From Asterias rubens (taxonomy: Eukaryota; Echinodermata; Asteroidea; Forcipulatida; Asteriidae): a stretch of 64,000 bases of DNA. Both the position numbers and the translations under genes were made by a program. The stretch covers positions 3,782,001-3,846,000 of the forward strand of contig NC_047073.1 in NCBI RefSeq assembly GCF_902459465.1. Direction: 5' to 3'. Of the stretch, positions 31,716-44,400 are shown piece by piece. The stretch's first letter is position 1. Each line of letters starts with the position of its first letter. The notes beneath the pieces are model-generated. The model worked only from the letters and a program-made list of their open reading frames with translations, was not told the DNA's origin and made no database searches.

Positions 31716-32595
31716 CTGACAGATCACTAGTACGCACCGGCCCCCAAATCCTAATTAACACAAGTCATAAGAATTTTGTAATGCTTAACTGAATGCAGTT
31801 TAGTTTTAATACTGAAATGCTTTACACAAACAAGAACTTAACTGGCGATGTTTATAACCACAGCAGTCCCTGAGTCTAACTTTAATATAATATTCTGAAG
31901 TTCATGTTGTTTTTAAAGAAGAAAGAAACTCTTATATGGTCAATTAAATCATTTCGTACATAAAAATATAATTGCTTCCAACTTATGACAAAATAGTTTA
32001 CCTGACTGAAAGTACATATTATTCCAAAGGTATCAAGTGAGATTGTTTTATCTGAGTCATTTTATGTCATTTTCGAGGCGATGGTCGGCCGACCATCATC
32101 GGAACTTTGAGTAATAGAGCTGTCTGACGGTTATCACAATTTGCTCACGTTTTTATTTGGCAATCATGGATGCACAATTGTGAACAAAATGCTGCAACGA
32201 TAAATTTCATACTACAATGAAGCCCTGACATATATCACACCCGAAAAAAATCTATATTCCCCCCCCCCCCCCAATAACTTAGGATGTAATTTCCCCTAAA
32301 GATAGTTGAAATACAGCAGTTCTGTGATAGTCTTTTGTTTGTGTAAAGCAAACTTGATGGAGGATAATTTTGTCACTGCGTCCCAACATGCACAAGGGGC
32401 CTCACTGCATGTTGGCACAACGATGCATTCAATTTTACAGCACCACACCCCAGATCAAACATGGGCAAAACCACCCATGCTTGCCATTATACAACGCCTC
32501 CCCATAATGCAATACTAAGCATAGCAGAATACAAAATATACATATATACTTATTCTTAGTAAATAAAACCCATACCAAAGCCTAGTAGAGACACC
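31716..32595. other. Gene-free stretch
   Basis: C-tract at ~32,260-32,272; otherwise no repeat or exon recognised. Confidence 0.35.
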
Positions 32596-32599
32596 TTAA

Positions 32600-32981
32600 A
32601 GCCAGTGGACACTATTGGTAATTACTCAAAATATTTATTAGCATAAAACCTTTCTTGGTGACGAGTAATGGGGAGAGGTTGACAGTATAAAACATTGTGA
32701 GAAACGGCTCCCTCTGAAGTGCCATAGTTTTCGAGGAAGAAGTAATTTTCCATGAATTTGATTTTCGAGACCTCAGATTTAGAATTTGAGGTCTCGAAAT
32801 CAACCATCTAAAAGCACACAACTTCGTGTGACAAGGGTGTTTTTTTTCTTTCATTATAATCTCGCAACTTCGACGACCAATTGAGCTCAAATTTTCACAG
32901 GTTTGTTATTTTATGCATTATGTGGAGAAACAGCAAGTGAGAAGACTGGTCTTTTAAAATTACCAATAGTGTCCAGTGTCT
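32600..32981 (+). mobile_element. Family A element, complete copy
   Basis: TTAA on both sides (32,596-32,599; 32,982-32,985). Ends AGCCAGTGGACACTATTGG and CAATAGTGTCCAGTGTCT. Confidence 0.88.
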
Positions 32982-33084
32982 TTAAAGGTTATCAACTGAA
33001 AATAGTGTTTACATGAAAAAATGATTAATGGAAGCCAAGAATGGCTTCTCTGGATAATATTACTGATATTAGAACATAACTTAA

Positions 33085-33461
33085 AGGCAGTGGACACTAT
33101 TGGTAATTACTCAAAATAATTATTGGCATGAAACCTTTCTTGGTGACGAGTAATGGGGAGAGGTTGATGGTATAAAACATTGTGAGAAACGGCTCCCTCT
33201 GAAGTGCCATAGTTTTCGAGAAAGAAGTAATTTTCCACGAATTTGATTTCGAGACCTCAGGTTTAGAACTTGAGGTCTCGAAATCAACCATCTAAACCGC
33301 ACAACTTCGTGTGACAAGGGTGTTTTTTCTTTCATTCTTATCTCACAAGTTCGATGACCGATTGAGCTCAAATTTTCACAGGTTAGTTATTTTATGCATA
33401 TGTTGAGATACACCAACTGAAAAGGCTAGTCTTTGACAATTACCAATAGTGTCCACTGCCT
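33085..33461 (+). mobile_element. Family A element, complete copy
   Basis: TTAA on both sides (33,081-33,084; 33,462-33,465). Ends AGGCAGTGGACACTATTGG and exact complement. Only ~100 bases from the previous copy, same orientation. Confidence 0.9.
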
Positions 33462-33719
33462 TTAATTCATTTAGAAATAGGTTAAAAACCGCACTGGTTA
33501 ATTATCAGATGTCAGTGTTTTAAATTACCTTAAATTACCTCATTGTTTTATTGACTGTTGTTACCCTCAAAATGCAATGAAAACCTATTTGCCTGAAAAT
33601 GACTGTGGGCACTGTTTGAGATGTCAGTGTGTATACTGACCCAAATCAACTTTGTCAAAAACGTTGTGTGAGACTCCTACAATCTGTTTTTGCTTGGCAT
33701 CGATGGCTTTTCAGTTTTT

Positions 33720-34022
33720 AAGTTTTTTTTATGCAAGTTGCCTGACACACAAGGCCTGAAGGCCACTTCAAGGTGTGGGCTACAATTTTTTTTGTTCAGA
33801 GGCCATTGCCACCTACTTCTAGGGCTGGAACAGGGTTACCCCTTTTACAGTCCATACGAATGTAGGCTTGGGTATCATCAATTCGAAGCCTGGCCGGTAG
33901 AGCAGAAAGCACTACCTCCCCAATTTTATGTAGCAAGTGTCACGACCGAGATCCGAACCCACACCCTGCTGATCAAACACCAGTGCTTGAATCCGGCGCT
34001 CTTAACCACTCGGCCATGACAC
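33720..34022 (-). repeat. tRNA-derived SINE, long copy
   Basis: The head on the minus strand (34,022 downward) reads GTCATGGCCGAGTGGTTAAG and later GTGGGTTCGGATCTCGGTCG, the A- and B-box positions of a Ser/Leu-type tRNA. The body follows with CTACATAAAATTGGGGAGG and CAAGCCTACATTCGTATGG. Confidence 0.75.
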
Positions 34023-34231
34023 TGCAAAAGTATGAATTATTCTGAAAACAACTGAAGCCATGCTTTTTATCTCTCTATAGATGGTTAGAACTGGGTAGCA
34101 GATTTCAGGTTTTTGTTTTGACAGACTGAGAATGCTGGTTATAAATGGAAGGATAACACAAGGCTAGAATCCTTGACAACCAAATCATCCATTCATCCAT
34201 GAACAGCCTCAATCAAACCTCGTTAACCTGG

Positions 34232-34770
34232 GCCAAGTTTCATAAAGCTGCTTAAAGGGTGTATGTACTTTTTGTAGGACACAAATCACAATGTCCACAG
34301 ATTTACACTAAACTTACACAGTTTGAAGATAATGATAGTAGAAAGCTTCCCTGAAAGTATTACGTGCTGAGATGCTGTAGTTTTTGGGAAATGACTAAAA
34401 CAATGTCATGAAAATAATTTTCGTCTCATGAAACAAAAATTATTTTAAGCATTTACAAACGAATTTTCATGACATTGTTTTACTCATTTCTCAAAAACTA
34501 CAGCACCTCAGAAAGTAATATTTGAAGGGAAGCTTTCTACTATCATTAATTTCAAACCCTGTAAGTTTAATGTAAATCTATGGACATTTTGAAAAAGTAC
34601 CTAAATCCTTTAAGCAGGAAATATTCCAAACAAATTCACGCTTAGCAAAACAAGCTGGTACAATGACATGGTATTTTGGCCGATGGCTTTGTTCTGGTGA
34701 GCATACTTTTGTTGTGCTTACTTTTGTGCTTAGGCAGCTCTAAAAAAAAAAAAAAAAAAAAAAATGGGCC
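34232..34770. mobile_element. Family J element split by a TTAA element
   Basis: GGGCCAAGTTTCATAAAGCTG at the left and TGCTTAGGCAGCTCT plus an A-tract at the right are J ends. The element is interrupted at TTAA by 34,256-34,609. Confidence 0.65.
34256..34609. mobile_element. TTAA element, family I, inserted in family J
   Basis: TTAA at 34,252-34,255 and 34,610-34,613. Ends AGGGTGTATGTACTTTTTG and CAAAAAGTACCTAAATCCT. Long complementary interior including CTGTAGTTTTTGGGAAATGA / TCATTTCTCAAAAACTACAG. Removal of the insert and one TTAA restores GCTGCTTAAGCAGG, the usual J sequence. Confidence 0.85.
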
Positions 34771-34859
34771 CTGGACAGACTGCCAGATTTTCCAGACCTA
34801 GGCCCAACCTCAAACAGCTGCAGAAACAGAGCAGAAGACCAGTCACAGGCAGTACACAT

Positions 34860-35324
34860 GGCTGGTGACTTTATTCTGGTAAGCAGAATCGTTTGTGCTT
34901 TGAAATTGGGCGTTGACGCTTACCACATTAGCAAAAACCTGAACAATTTGACCACTTGTCATTTAAACCACTTTATATTTGCTTTTACTTAACACAGGGC
35001 TATTTTGGCTGGTAACCCTGTTCTGGTAAGCATAATTTTGTTGTGCTGAGCAACTTTTTGTGCTTAAGCAGCTCTATGATATGGAGCCCAGGGCTGCTTA
35101 AGCAAAAAATTTGCTTAAGCACGAAAATAGCTTGCTTGTTTTACACATGTTAGTGGCAAAGATTTCATGCCATGTACATTGCCTGTGACTAATATTTAGC
35201 TGTTGTCTGCTTAGCATAACAATTGAGTGGAGTCTTAGCCGGTAATCTGATTTTACAAAACAAAGATTTTTTTTGCTTAAGTAAAATCTTTTGCTTAAGC
35301 AGCTCTATGAAATTGGGCCCAGGT
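34860..35324. mobile_element. Family J elements (GCTTAAGCAGCTC type)
   Basis: A partial J (34,860-35,090, ending GCTTAAGCAGCTCTATGATA) is followed by a fuller copy (35,088-35,324) with GGGCTGCTTAAGCAAAAAAT, TTAGCATAACAATTGAGTGG and GCTTAAGCAGCTCTATGAAA. It ends 20 bases beyond the GET3 stop codon. Confidence 0.7.
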
Positions 35325-35344
35325 TTTTATGCAAAGTCAAGGCG

Positions 35345-35494
35345 TCATAATTTACCCACTTTATTGTTTTTCTGGAATCTTCTGTAGGGTTCAATGAGGA
35401 AGTTAGAGAAGTCTTTTACCTTCTCATCCCCGCGCACTTCATACTGTAGAAGAGGTAGTTTAGTGATGTGGAAGTCCTCATAAAGATCCTCAAT
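35345..35494 (-). CDS. GET3: GET3 exon 7 (C-terminus)
   Basis: Acceptor TTTTTTTCAG. Encodes [20 protein letters not shown], then [20 protein letters not shown] and a divergent tail QKNNKVGKL before TGA. The tail after PYRRF is the least conserved part of the protein. Confidence 0.95.
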   Translation of the reverse strand: MEDLYEDFHITKLPLLQYEVRGDEKVKDFSNFLIEPYRRFQKNNKVGKL

Positions 35495-38400
35495 CTGAAA
35501 AAAAGTAGATTTTAAACAAAGTCCAGACTTTAATTTTTGGGTGAACAAAGAAGAAAGTTTACTACAATCAGCTAGCCCTAGTTCACAAAATGAATAAACT
35601 AGAGAAATGACTAATTACTAAAAATGACTAGTGATACTAGCCGAAACTAAACAAAGTTAACGTGAGTATTGGCTGTGTTTTGTAGAAAATTCGTTTGATA
35701 AGTTAATTAATTAAAGTTAAGTGTCCGTTCATAAGAAAAAAAGAAGGTGTGTTTTGTTGGCCAATGAACCTGTAACGTTTGTATTAAGGATTTACTTAAA
35801 TTCTTTTTAACTTAAAAGTTAAAAAGAATTTAAGTAATGTGAAGATGATCGTATCCACTCTGTTACACAAAGGCTTAATAGGTTTTTTTCAGGCTGAACG
35901 CTTTTGGTAAACATGATGTCACAGGGTACACTTTTTTCGCGAAATCAATATTTCTGAGTGCAGTAAAATTTTCTGAGTTTAAAACACAAAATTGGCAAAA
36001 CTGAGATCACCTTCCTTTTATTTAGTCAACAGGGTTCTCCCTCGCACAAGGCAGCGTATCCGGTCGATCGATAAGCGCAAATTGCATGCCGATTTGGCAA
36101 ACTTTGGCCGATATACAAACAAAAAATTCAAAATACATTAAATAACTAATTTAAAAAAAGTGTCCAGCTAAAACCATTAACATAATGCTTCAGAATTAAA
36201 TGTACATGAGGGTATTCAAAACCAAGGTCAACACCAATAAGAAAACACTCTTAAGAACTTGTTAAAGTCCTGATATTATTAGCATTATTTAAATTCCGCA
36301 ACACAATCTGCGACTGGAGTACTGTCGCGCAACACACAGTGGGCATACAATACAACTTGTGTCCCTGAGCGAGACACTTTCCGTGTAGCGCATTTGTTGC
36401 ACAAGGCTGTATACTCCCCAGGGAGCTGAGATGGTTTAAGGAAAGATTTAATGCCCAGTGACCAGGGGTGATAATGTTGGAGCGCCTCGAGCCTCACAGA
36501 GTGACGGACCTGAGCGACGGACCTGAGCGCGATATAAGAAGCCAATATTAATGTAAATGAACCCAGCAAGCACCGCATCAGTTTGCCTATACAAGCAAAC
36601 ATGTAGCTGCTTTTGAGTGTTTCTGTGGTAGAAGCAGAAGACACCAGGCTTTTCCACGCACACTTGGCCTGGCTGCTTGGTTTGTTGACATTGTATTCAC
36701 ACTACAAGTATACAACTGTTATCGCCGATCGTTTACACTAAATTTGAAGGGGTAGTGTGGGGTCAACCTTGTCAAGTGGTTAGGCTGCAAGGACTTGCAA
36801 TTACAAGGTAATGGGTTTCGAATCCCCCAAGCTAACCAGCTGGTTTCATAATAGCGGGAATACGTATTGACGTATTGAATTCTGAGACCCAATTATTTAG
36901 ACGTCAATCATAGACATAATCATAGACGTCAATGTTTGTATGAGAAAGATTGGCTGTTGCCAGCTTGATGTTTAAATCCCCTAGCGGGAGTTTGCCCAGT
37001 TCCCTTTATAGGAAACTCCTCTTAACAAACGAACAAAGAAACAAAACCTACCTGATCTAAATACTTATGCTGCATCTTGATCCTGGCTGCGCACATCTTA
37101 CACATGGATGTCTTCTCCTCACCCTCCTCTTTAAGGAGGAGTTGATTAACGATGATGTTGTGAGTGTCGATGTCGTTCTTGGCAAGTTCTTGGACGAGTC
37201 TCTCCGTCTCGTACAAGGAGAGAAACTCAGCGATGCAGACGCAGACAAACGTCGTCTGGTCCTGAAATTGAAAAAAGCGGAGATTTATAAAAATTATATT
37301 CAAAGTCTCCGACACTGTCAACACTGGGGGGGGGGGGTACCGTTGCTGACATCAATCTCCAAGACTTCTCACTCCTCGCAAACCTCTTGCCACCACCACA
37401 CAAAGCACTTTTATCACATGCTACCGTGACCATTTCAAACACCTCACCAAAGTTGTGAATGCCCTTACCATCTTCACTTACAACAGCTGCAACCGTGGAC
37501 AATTCTAAATCCAACCTAAAAAAATCCATCTTTTTCAACTTGCATTCTTTCATTCTTTGTAATTTTCAGTTTTGTCAAGTGCATCAATATTCTTAATGAT
37601 TTCTTATAAGATTAAGCTTTCATCCTGGCCGAGCGAGCCACAAGCAATTAGGCATCGCTCAGACATAATAAATTGGGCACCTGGCTGAGTGATAAGCCGT
37701 TGGAGGTTTTTGGGTGATGGGCTGTTGAAAGATTGACAATGCGGAGGTTAGGACATGAACTGCAATATTATGGATTCTTCATGGTGAAAGTCCATTTAAA
37801 GGCAGTATAGACACTATTGGTAATTACTCAAAATAGTTATTATCATAAAACCTTACTTGGTAACGAAGAATGGGGAGAGGTTGATAGTATAAAACATTGT
37901 GAGAAATGGCCCCTCTGAAGTGGAGTAGTTTTCGAGAAAGAAGTAATTTTCCACGAATTTGATTTCGAGAACTCAAGTTTAGAATTTGAGGTCTCGAAAT
38001 CAAGCATCAGAAACACACAACTTTGTGTGACAAGGGTGTTTTTTCTTTCATTATTATCTCGCAACTTCGACGACCGATTGAGCTCAAATTTTCACAGATT
38101 GTTATTTTATGCATATGTTGAGATACACCAACTGTGAAGACTAATCTTTTACAATTACCAAAAGTGTCCACTGTCTTTAACGGGATAGAATTATAGTATA
38201 AACGGGTCTACAGGGCTCGAATTGGGGAGGAAATTCCTCAAGACCACAGGGCTTGTGGCTCTCAACATTGTTACTGGACCGAAATTTATTGTACTGAACG
38301 ATAACTTAAAGAATCTATCCCAGTTGAAAACGGGTCCCGTACTCAACTTCTTCAAGGGAAATAATCACCAATCATAGAGCACTTCCCAGTAACAATCAGC

Positions 38401-41400
38401 AAAAAATGGAAACACTGTTTGATTTCCTAAACAAGAGTTGGATAGAAGTTCAAGTGAGATGGAGGTTGTTTACGTGCCCTGCTCCTACCCAGGATTTATT
38501 CTCAAAACGATCCACTTGAAAGCCCCCTTGTATAAATAGTCAAGAGTTTCAACGGCTACAATTCTCTGAAGATTGTAGCATCCCCCTTTTAAAGCCATTG
38601 GATACTTTCGGTGAACAGTATTGTCCAAAGGCCCACACTTTATGTATCACAACTTCTATATAAAATAACAACCCTGTGAAAATTTAGGCTCAATCGGTCA
38701 TCGGAGTCGGGAGAAAATAACGGGAAAACCCACCCTTGTTTCCGCACGTTTCACTGTGTCATGACTTGTGTTTACTATAAATCCGTAATTCTCGATGTCG
38801 AGAATTGATAGTTGTTTTAATGTTTCATCAAAAAGTAAAGCATTTCCTGGAATAATATTTCAACAGAAGTCTTTTACCATTACCTTCTGTAAACCCTGTA
38901 AGTTATTTGTAAATCTGTGAACTTTTATTTATTTTTCTGTTCCGAAAGTGTTTAATGGCTTTAACCATCGCTCATGTAGAAGCCTAAGTAGCGCAAACAG
39001 AGGGGAAAGAAAGCTGTGTCAATCCGACCCGATCCATGATATCAAACATCTGACGTCATCAGTTTGAGAATGCTAGATTGCTATGCTATACAAATAAGCT
39101 TATATACAAATAATCAAATCATGCGACTCCTGAATTGGTACTGATATAGGCCCTACGCAGTGAGCTTTCACATTAAAAAAAAAACGTTATATTTTTTCAA
39201 ACTGCCGTTGTTGCTTGCGTTTTGTCTTTATAACGTAGTATTCTTCCCACACAAACAGTGTATGTAGATTAACAAAATGTATTAACACAGTGAATGGTTT
39301 ACTTTGAAACCAGGCAATCCCATGTGGGTAAAAAAATATAACCCCAGGGAACAAGAAATAAATACGATAATGCAAAAAAAAAAAAATAATTGACAGATGC
39401 TTTTCACAATTCCTGTGAGAAATCAATCATCCAATAGGCCTACCAGGATAAAGAATATTATATAACACCCAAGCAGATCCTTGCCATTTGATTGGAGGAA
39501 TGTCCATCATGTGATAGCAAATAAAAGTACCATTGCACGCTGCCAGCGTGCAATGGTACTTTTCGGATGGAACGAAAAAGCTGAGTAAAAACATCACTGC
39601 GTGCGCGTGTCTTTGGTAATGCAGCAGTGATACTGCAAGGCATATTTACCAGTAAAATTACTGTAGCATTCGGCGTCTGCTTGTCTCAAAATAGCTGTAC
39701 AGAACGCACATTGTGACTGTTGGATCCAACAGGCCAACCCAAAGAGAAACGGGTGTAATTTCACAATTAAAAATTGTAGGCCTACGCTTTAACTGTTTGT
39801 TTTGAAAGATGTATCTTTCAATCAAAATGACAAAGATCTACTGGGATGTTATACAAAACAAATAATGAATGTTTTCCATTCGTGCAATGGTGCAAATATG
39901 TTCATTCGCTGAAAGCTGGAATGTTCCATTCAACTCGGCTCCGCCTCGTTGAATAGAACATTCCATCTTTCAACTCATGAACATATTCGCACCATTGCAC
40001 TCATAAACATTCATTATGTGTATACTAATTTATAACGTGTCACCACAGGTAATTAATTGGAACAAGCTCAAGTCCACATACTACAAATGAAATTACATTC
40101 ACACGTGTGTATCAATTAACCCATGAAGTCTGAAGCTAATTAGGGGCTGAGACTACAGCTGTTCAACACCTGTCATATACCGAGTCTGACTGAGTAGGTG
40201 TCAGAGAATGCAATATACAATTGTTGCACGCTGTGACGGGATCCATGGCGTTTTGTACACCCGAGGGGGAAAATGGCACCCGAGGCGAAGCCGAGGGTGC
40301 CATTTGCCACTGAGGGTGTACAAAACCCATGGACCCCAGTCACAGCGTGCAACAATTGTATATTGCATTCTCTGACACCTACTTTGTTATACCTTTGTAT
40401 AATTGTTATTCCTCGTCTCGAAGTTCTGTTGTCATCTTCAAACATTATTACGACAGACCATTCATTGTTTAATAAGCAGACGAACAAGAAACAATTCCCC
40501 CGAATCCGCAGCTGTTACGTACACAGCGCTGGAAATCGACCAAGGAATGATCAAGGTGATGTACACCGGTGTACATTACTTTTCATGTTACCCGGCCCGT
40601 CGAGCCATGTAACATGCATTTTTGTTGCGCGTAACATGATTGGTTCTCGACCAATCAAACTTCACAGTTTGTTACCGAGGTATAACAATGATAAATGAAC
40701 TCCTATGAACTCCACAGCACTTTTTGGAGGAAAAATCCATAAGATCACATGGCTGGGCAAATTTTAACAAGACCCGACTTGAAATGAAAACAAAATACAT
40801 ACATCCAAGGGACACATCTGAAGAGGTTTAAAGACACTAGACACTATTGGTAATTGTCAAAGACTAGTCTTCTCACTTGGTGAATCTCAACATATGCACA
40901 AAACAACAAACCTGTGAAAACTTGAGCTCAAATGGTCATCGGAGTTGCGAGATAATAATGAAAGAAAAAAACACCCTTGTCACACGAAGTTGTGTGCTTT
41001 CAGATGCTTGATTTCGAGACCTCAAATTCTAAATCTGAGGTCTTGAAATCAAATTCGTGCAAAATTACTTCTTTCTCGGAAGCTACCTCTCATCAGAGGA
41101 AGCTGTTTGTCACAATGTTTTATGTTATCAACAGCTCTACATTGCTCCTTACCAAGTCAGTTTTTAACAGTTATTTTGAGTAATATACCAATAATGTCCG
41201 GTGCCTTAAACTATTACAGAAGAATTGAAGAAGGATAGCGCGTCACGTGGGTGCGCATAAACCTTTTGTTAATGACCGGTAAAAAGTGTTAATTCATAAG
41301 CGTGACACGCGACCTTGCACCTGTTCTTATAAGACAGTTTCTTCATTCCTATCGGTCGAGAGCAACGGCTGAAACAGTTGTGCCACATCACGCGATACGC

Positions 41401-44400
41401 GCCACGCCCACAGCATTCCCTTTCAAGGAGTAGTTTACCCGATGACATCGCTCTGGAATTGCAAAGATCGGGGTTTGAATCCCACCCGAGTAAAATGCCT
41501 GTGATTTTTTTTTTCACAGGACTCAGGAAGTACTGAGTACACAGTGCTACACACATCGGTGTTTATGGGTAAAAACCAAAAATTAATATTCAAGCTAATT
41601 GTTTTGCTATGCAAAGTTGCTGGACGAAATCGCTCCCATTTTGAGCCCTACATAAGATTGCCTAACCCAGATCTGTACAAATTCACAAAGACATTTGAAA
41701 ATGAAGAATGTGCAATTAGGGAGCAAGACACTCTTGGGTATTTCATCAAGATGTAAAGTGTTGAGTGCAGACTGAGGAAATGATGAGGATGAATGTTGCG
41801 GATGTTTGGGAAGACATCATAATTGAATGGGGGTTCTACTTTGCAAATTGTGTGCAAATATGTTTGAATTGCGGCCATTAGGCCTACTTTATAGAAAAAT
41901 AGAATCAGAACAAATAAATTATAATAGTTTGTTTTTGGTTTTCAATTTGTTTTCTTCAGATCAAACTTCAGATCAAAAATCAAAAAGAAACAAGTTTGTG
42001 CCGGTACTTTTTATCTTTTCTGGTGTAATCCATAAAATAACAAACCTGTGAAAATTTGAGCTCAATTGGTCGTTGAAGTTGCAAGATAATATTGAAAGAA
42101 AAAAAAACCACCTTGTTACACAAAGTCGTGTGCTTCAGATGCTTGATTTCGAGACCTCAAATTCAAAATCTGAGGTCTTGAAATCAAATTCGTGGAAAAT
42201 TACTTCCTTCTCAGAAACTATGTCACTTCAGAGGGAGCCGTTTCTCACAATGTATAATACCATCAACCTCTCCCCATTACTCGTCACCAAGTAAGGTATT
42301 ATGCTAATAATTATCTTGAGTAATTACCAATAGTGTCCAGTGCCTTTAAGTAAATTTTATGTGGGCTTCTTGCCCTCGGTCCTTCAGGAGGGGAGAGCTT
42401 CAGAATGGCAAGGGTTAATGCATATAACTGATCAATCAAAGGTTTGACTTACTGGATCGTTGAAGGCTTCCCTGACGCTCTTAATAACAGGAACAGTGTC
42501 TTCCAGTTTACCCAGTACCTCGTTGGCGCTGATGTCTGGCAAACCAAGCATGCCTCCAATCTATAAAAATGATTTAATAATATTATAGGTTTGTTAAAAA
42601 TATTTTTAAAACATCGCGGCCCAAGAGCTGAATTGTGTTTAAAAGACAACCAGCAAGAATTAAAACTTAAACATTAAAAAAGGAAATGTTTACAGAAAAT
42701 ATATAAATACAAATGAGTATGAGTTGTAGCAATCCAAAGATCTCCTTTAAAGGCAGTGGACACTATTGGTTATTACTCAAACAAATTATTATTATAAAAC
42801 CTTTCTTGATTACGAGTGTTTTTACGAGTGTTTTGGGAAGAGGTTGATAGTATACAAATATTGAGTGGCTCTAATTTGTGGAATGGGAGGAAATTATTGC
42901 AAGGTAAAATTTGGACTGTTCCATTTCATGAGGCGAAGCCGAGTGAAATGGAACAGTACAATTTTACCGAGCTTGTCATTAGATACTTGTCATTTGATGT
43001 ATTTTAAAAGTATAACATTATGAAAAATCACACAAGTTACTGACAACCCAAAAACATAAAGGGTCGCGTAGCGGCAACAATGCACAAATCGGATCACAAC
43101 CTTTTGCACAGGTACTCCTTTGTTTTAGCAGCGGCGCGGCGGCGCTGTACTGCTCAAAAACATTGGGAACAAGGATGATCCTAACTGTTGAATGGGAAAT
43201 GTTATTCCCCATGGGCGAATAAGTCTTTTTGATCGCCGGTGCAGATGGGAGTAATAGTGAATGTCACGTGAAGTAAGTTCCACCAATCAAATGACAAGGA
43301 TCTGTATGTCAGTTATCTAATATAAAACATTGTGAGAAACAGCTCCCTCTGAAGTGACATAGTTTCAGAGAAAAAAGTAATTTTCCACGAATTTGATTTC
43401 AAGACCTCAGATTTAGAATTTGAGGTCTCGAAATCAAGAATCTGAAAGCACACAACTTCGTGTGACCATGGTACGACAAGGGCGTTTTTTCCCCCATTAA
43501 TATCTCGCAGTTTAGACGACCGATTGAGCTCAAATTTTCAAAGGTTTGTTATTTTATGCACATGTTGAGATACACCAACTGTGAAGACTGGTCTTTGACA
43601 ACTACCAATAGTGTCCATATCTTTAACAGTGGTCCGCTGGCCAATTGCCAGTTAAAACACCAGAGGACCAGACAAAATTAACTTTAAGTGGTTTGACTGT
43701 CTAGTTCGGTGTGGAATAACTTCTTTATTTCATTTGAATTATTGACCAGTGAAAAGGATGATGGACAGTGAAATGACAAGCTAACTTGTCCTGCTGGCAA
43801 GTCGCTGAAAAAGTTAAGGGCAAACCCTGTTTGAAAATTCCCTCTTATATAACTGTAGCGGTCAAATCTGTCAGTCCAATAATTGTAACACTGGTAACTA
43901 GGACATTTATTGCATTTGTTAAACCATCTCAGCTCCCTTGGGAGTATACTATTGCATTTGTTAAACCATCTCAGCTCCCTTGGGAGTATACAGCCTGTGC
44001 TGCTAAATATGAATTTGCTACTTCAAACACAAGAATCATCTATGCCCTCAAAAGCAATCAAACGGTTCCAAAAACTGAAGGTAAACTTTTCCCTTAAAGG
44101 CAGCTTGGACACTACTGGTAATTACTCAAAATAATTATTAGCATAAAACCTTTCTTGGTGACGAGTAATGGGGAGAGGTTGATAGTACAAAACATTCTGA
44201 GAAACGGCTCCCTCTGAAGTAACATAGTTTTCGAGAAAGAAGTAATTTTCCACGAATTTGATTTCGAAATCCTCAGATTTAGAAATCGAGGTCTCAAAAT
44301 AGTGTCTTGAAGTTCACTTTTGAAATATTGGGCATCCTTCGTGACATCCTATGCCTACCTGTTGGATGAATGGGTTGAACTGATTCTTGAGTTGTAGGAG

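Noticed and set aside
33690..34019. 109-codon plus-strand ORF
   Set aside because: Lies over the reverse strand of a SINE, including its tRNA-like head.
36285..36644. 119-codon minus-strand ORF
   Set aside because: Covers the SINE-like body shared with 5366 and 15,766; no conserved protein features.
40273..40698. 141-codon plus-strand ORF
   Set aside because: Its first part is one arm of the long palindrome at 40,195-40,382 and no domain or splice site supports it.
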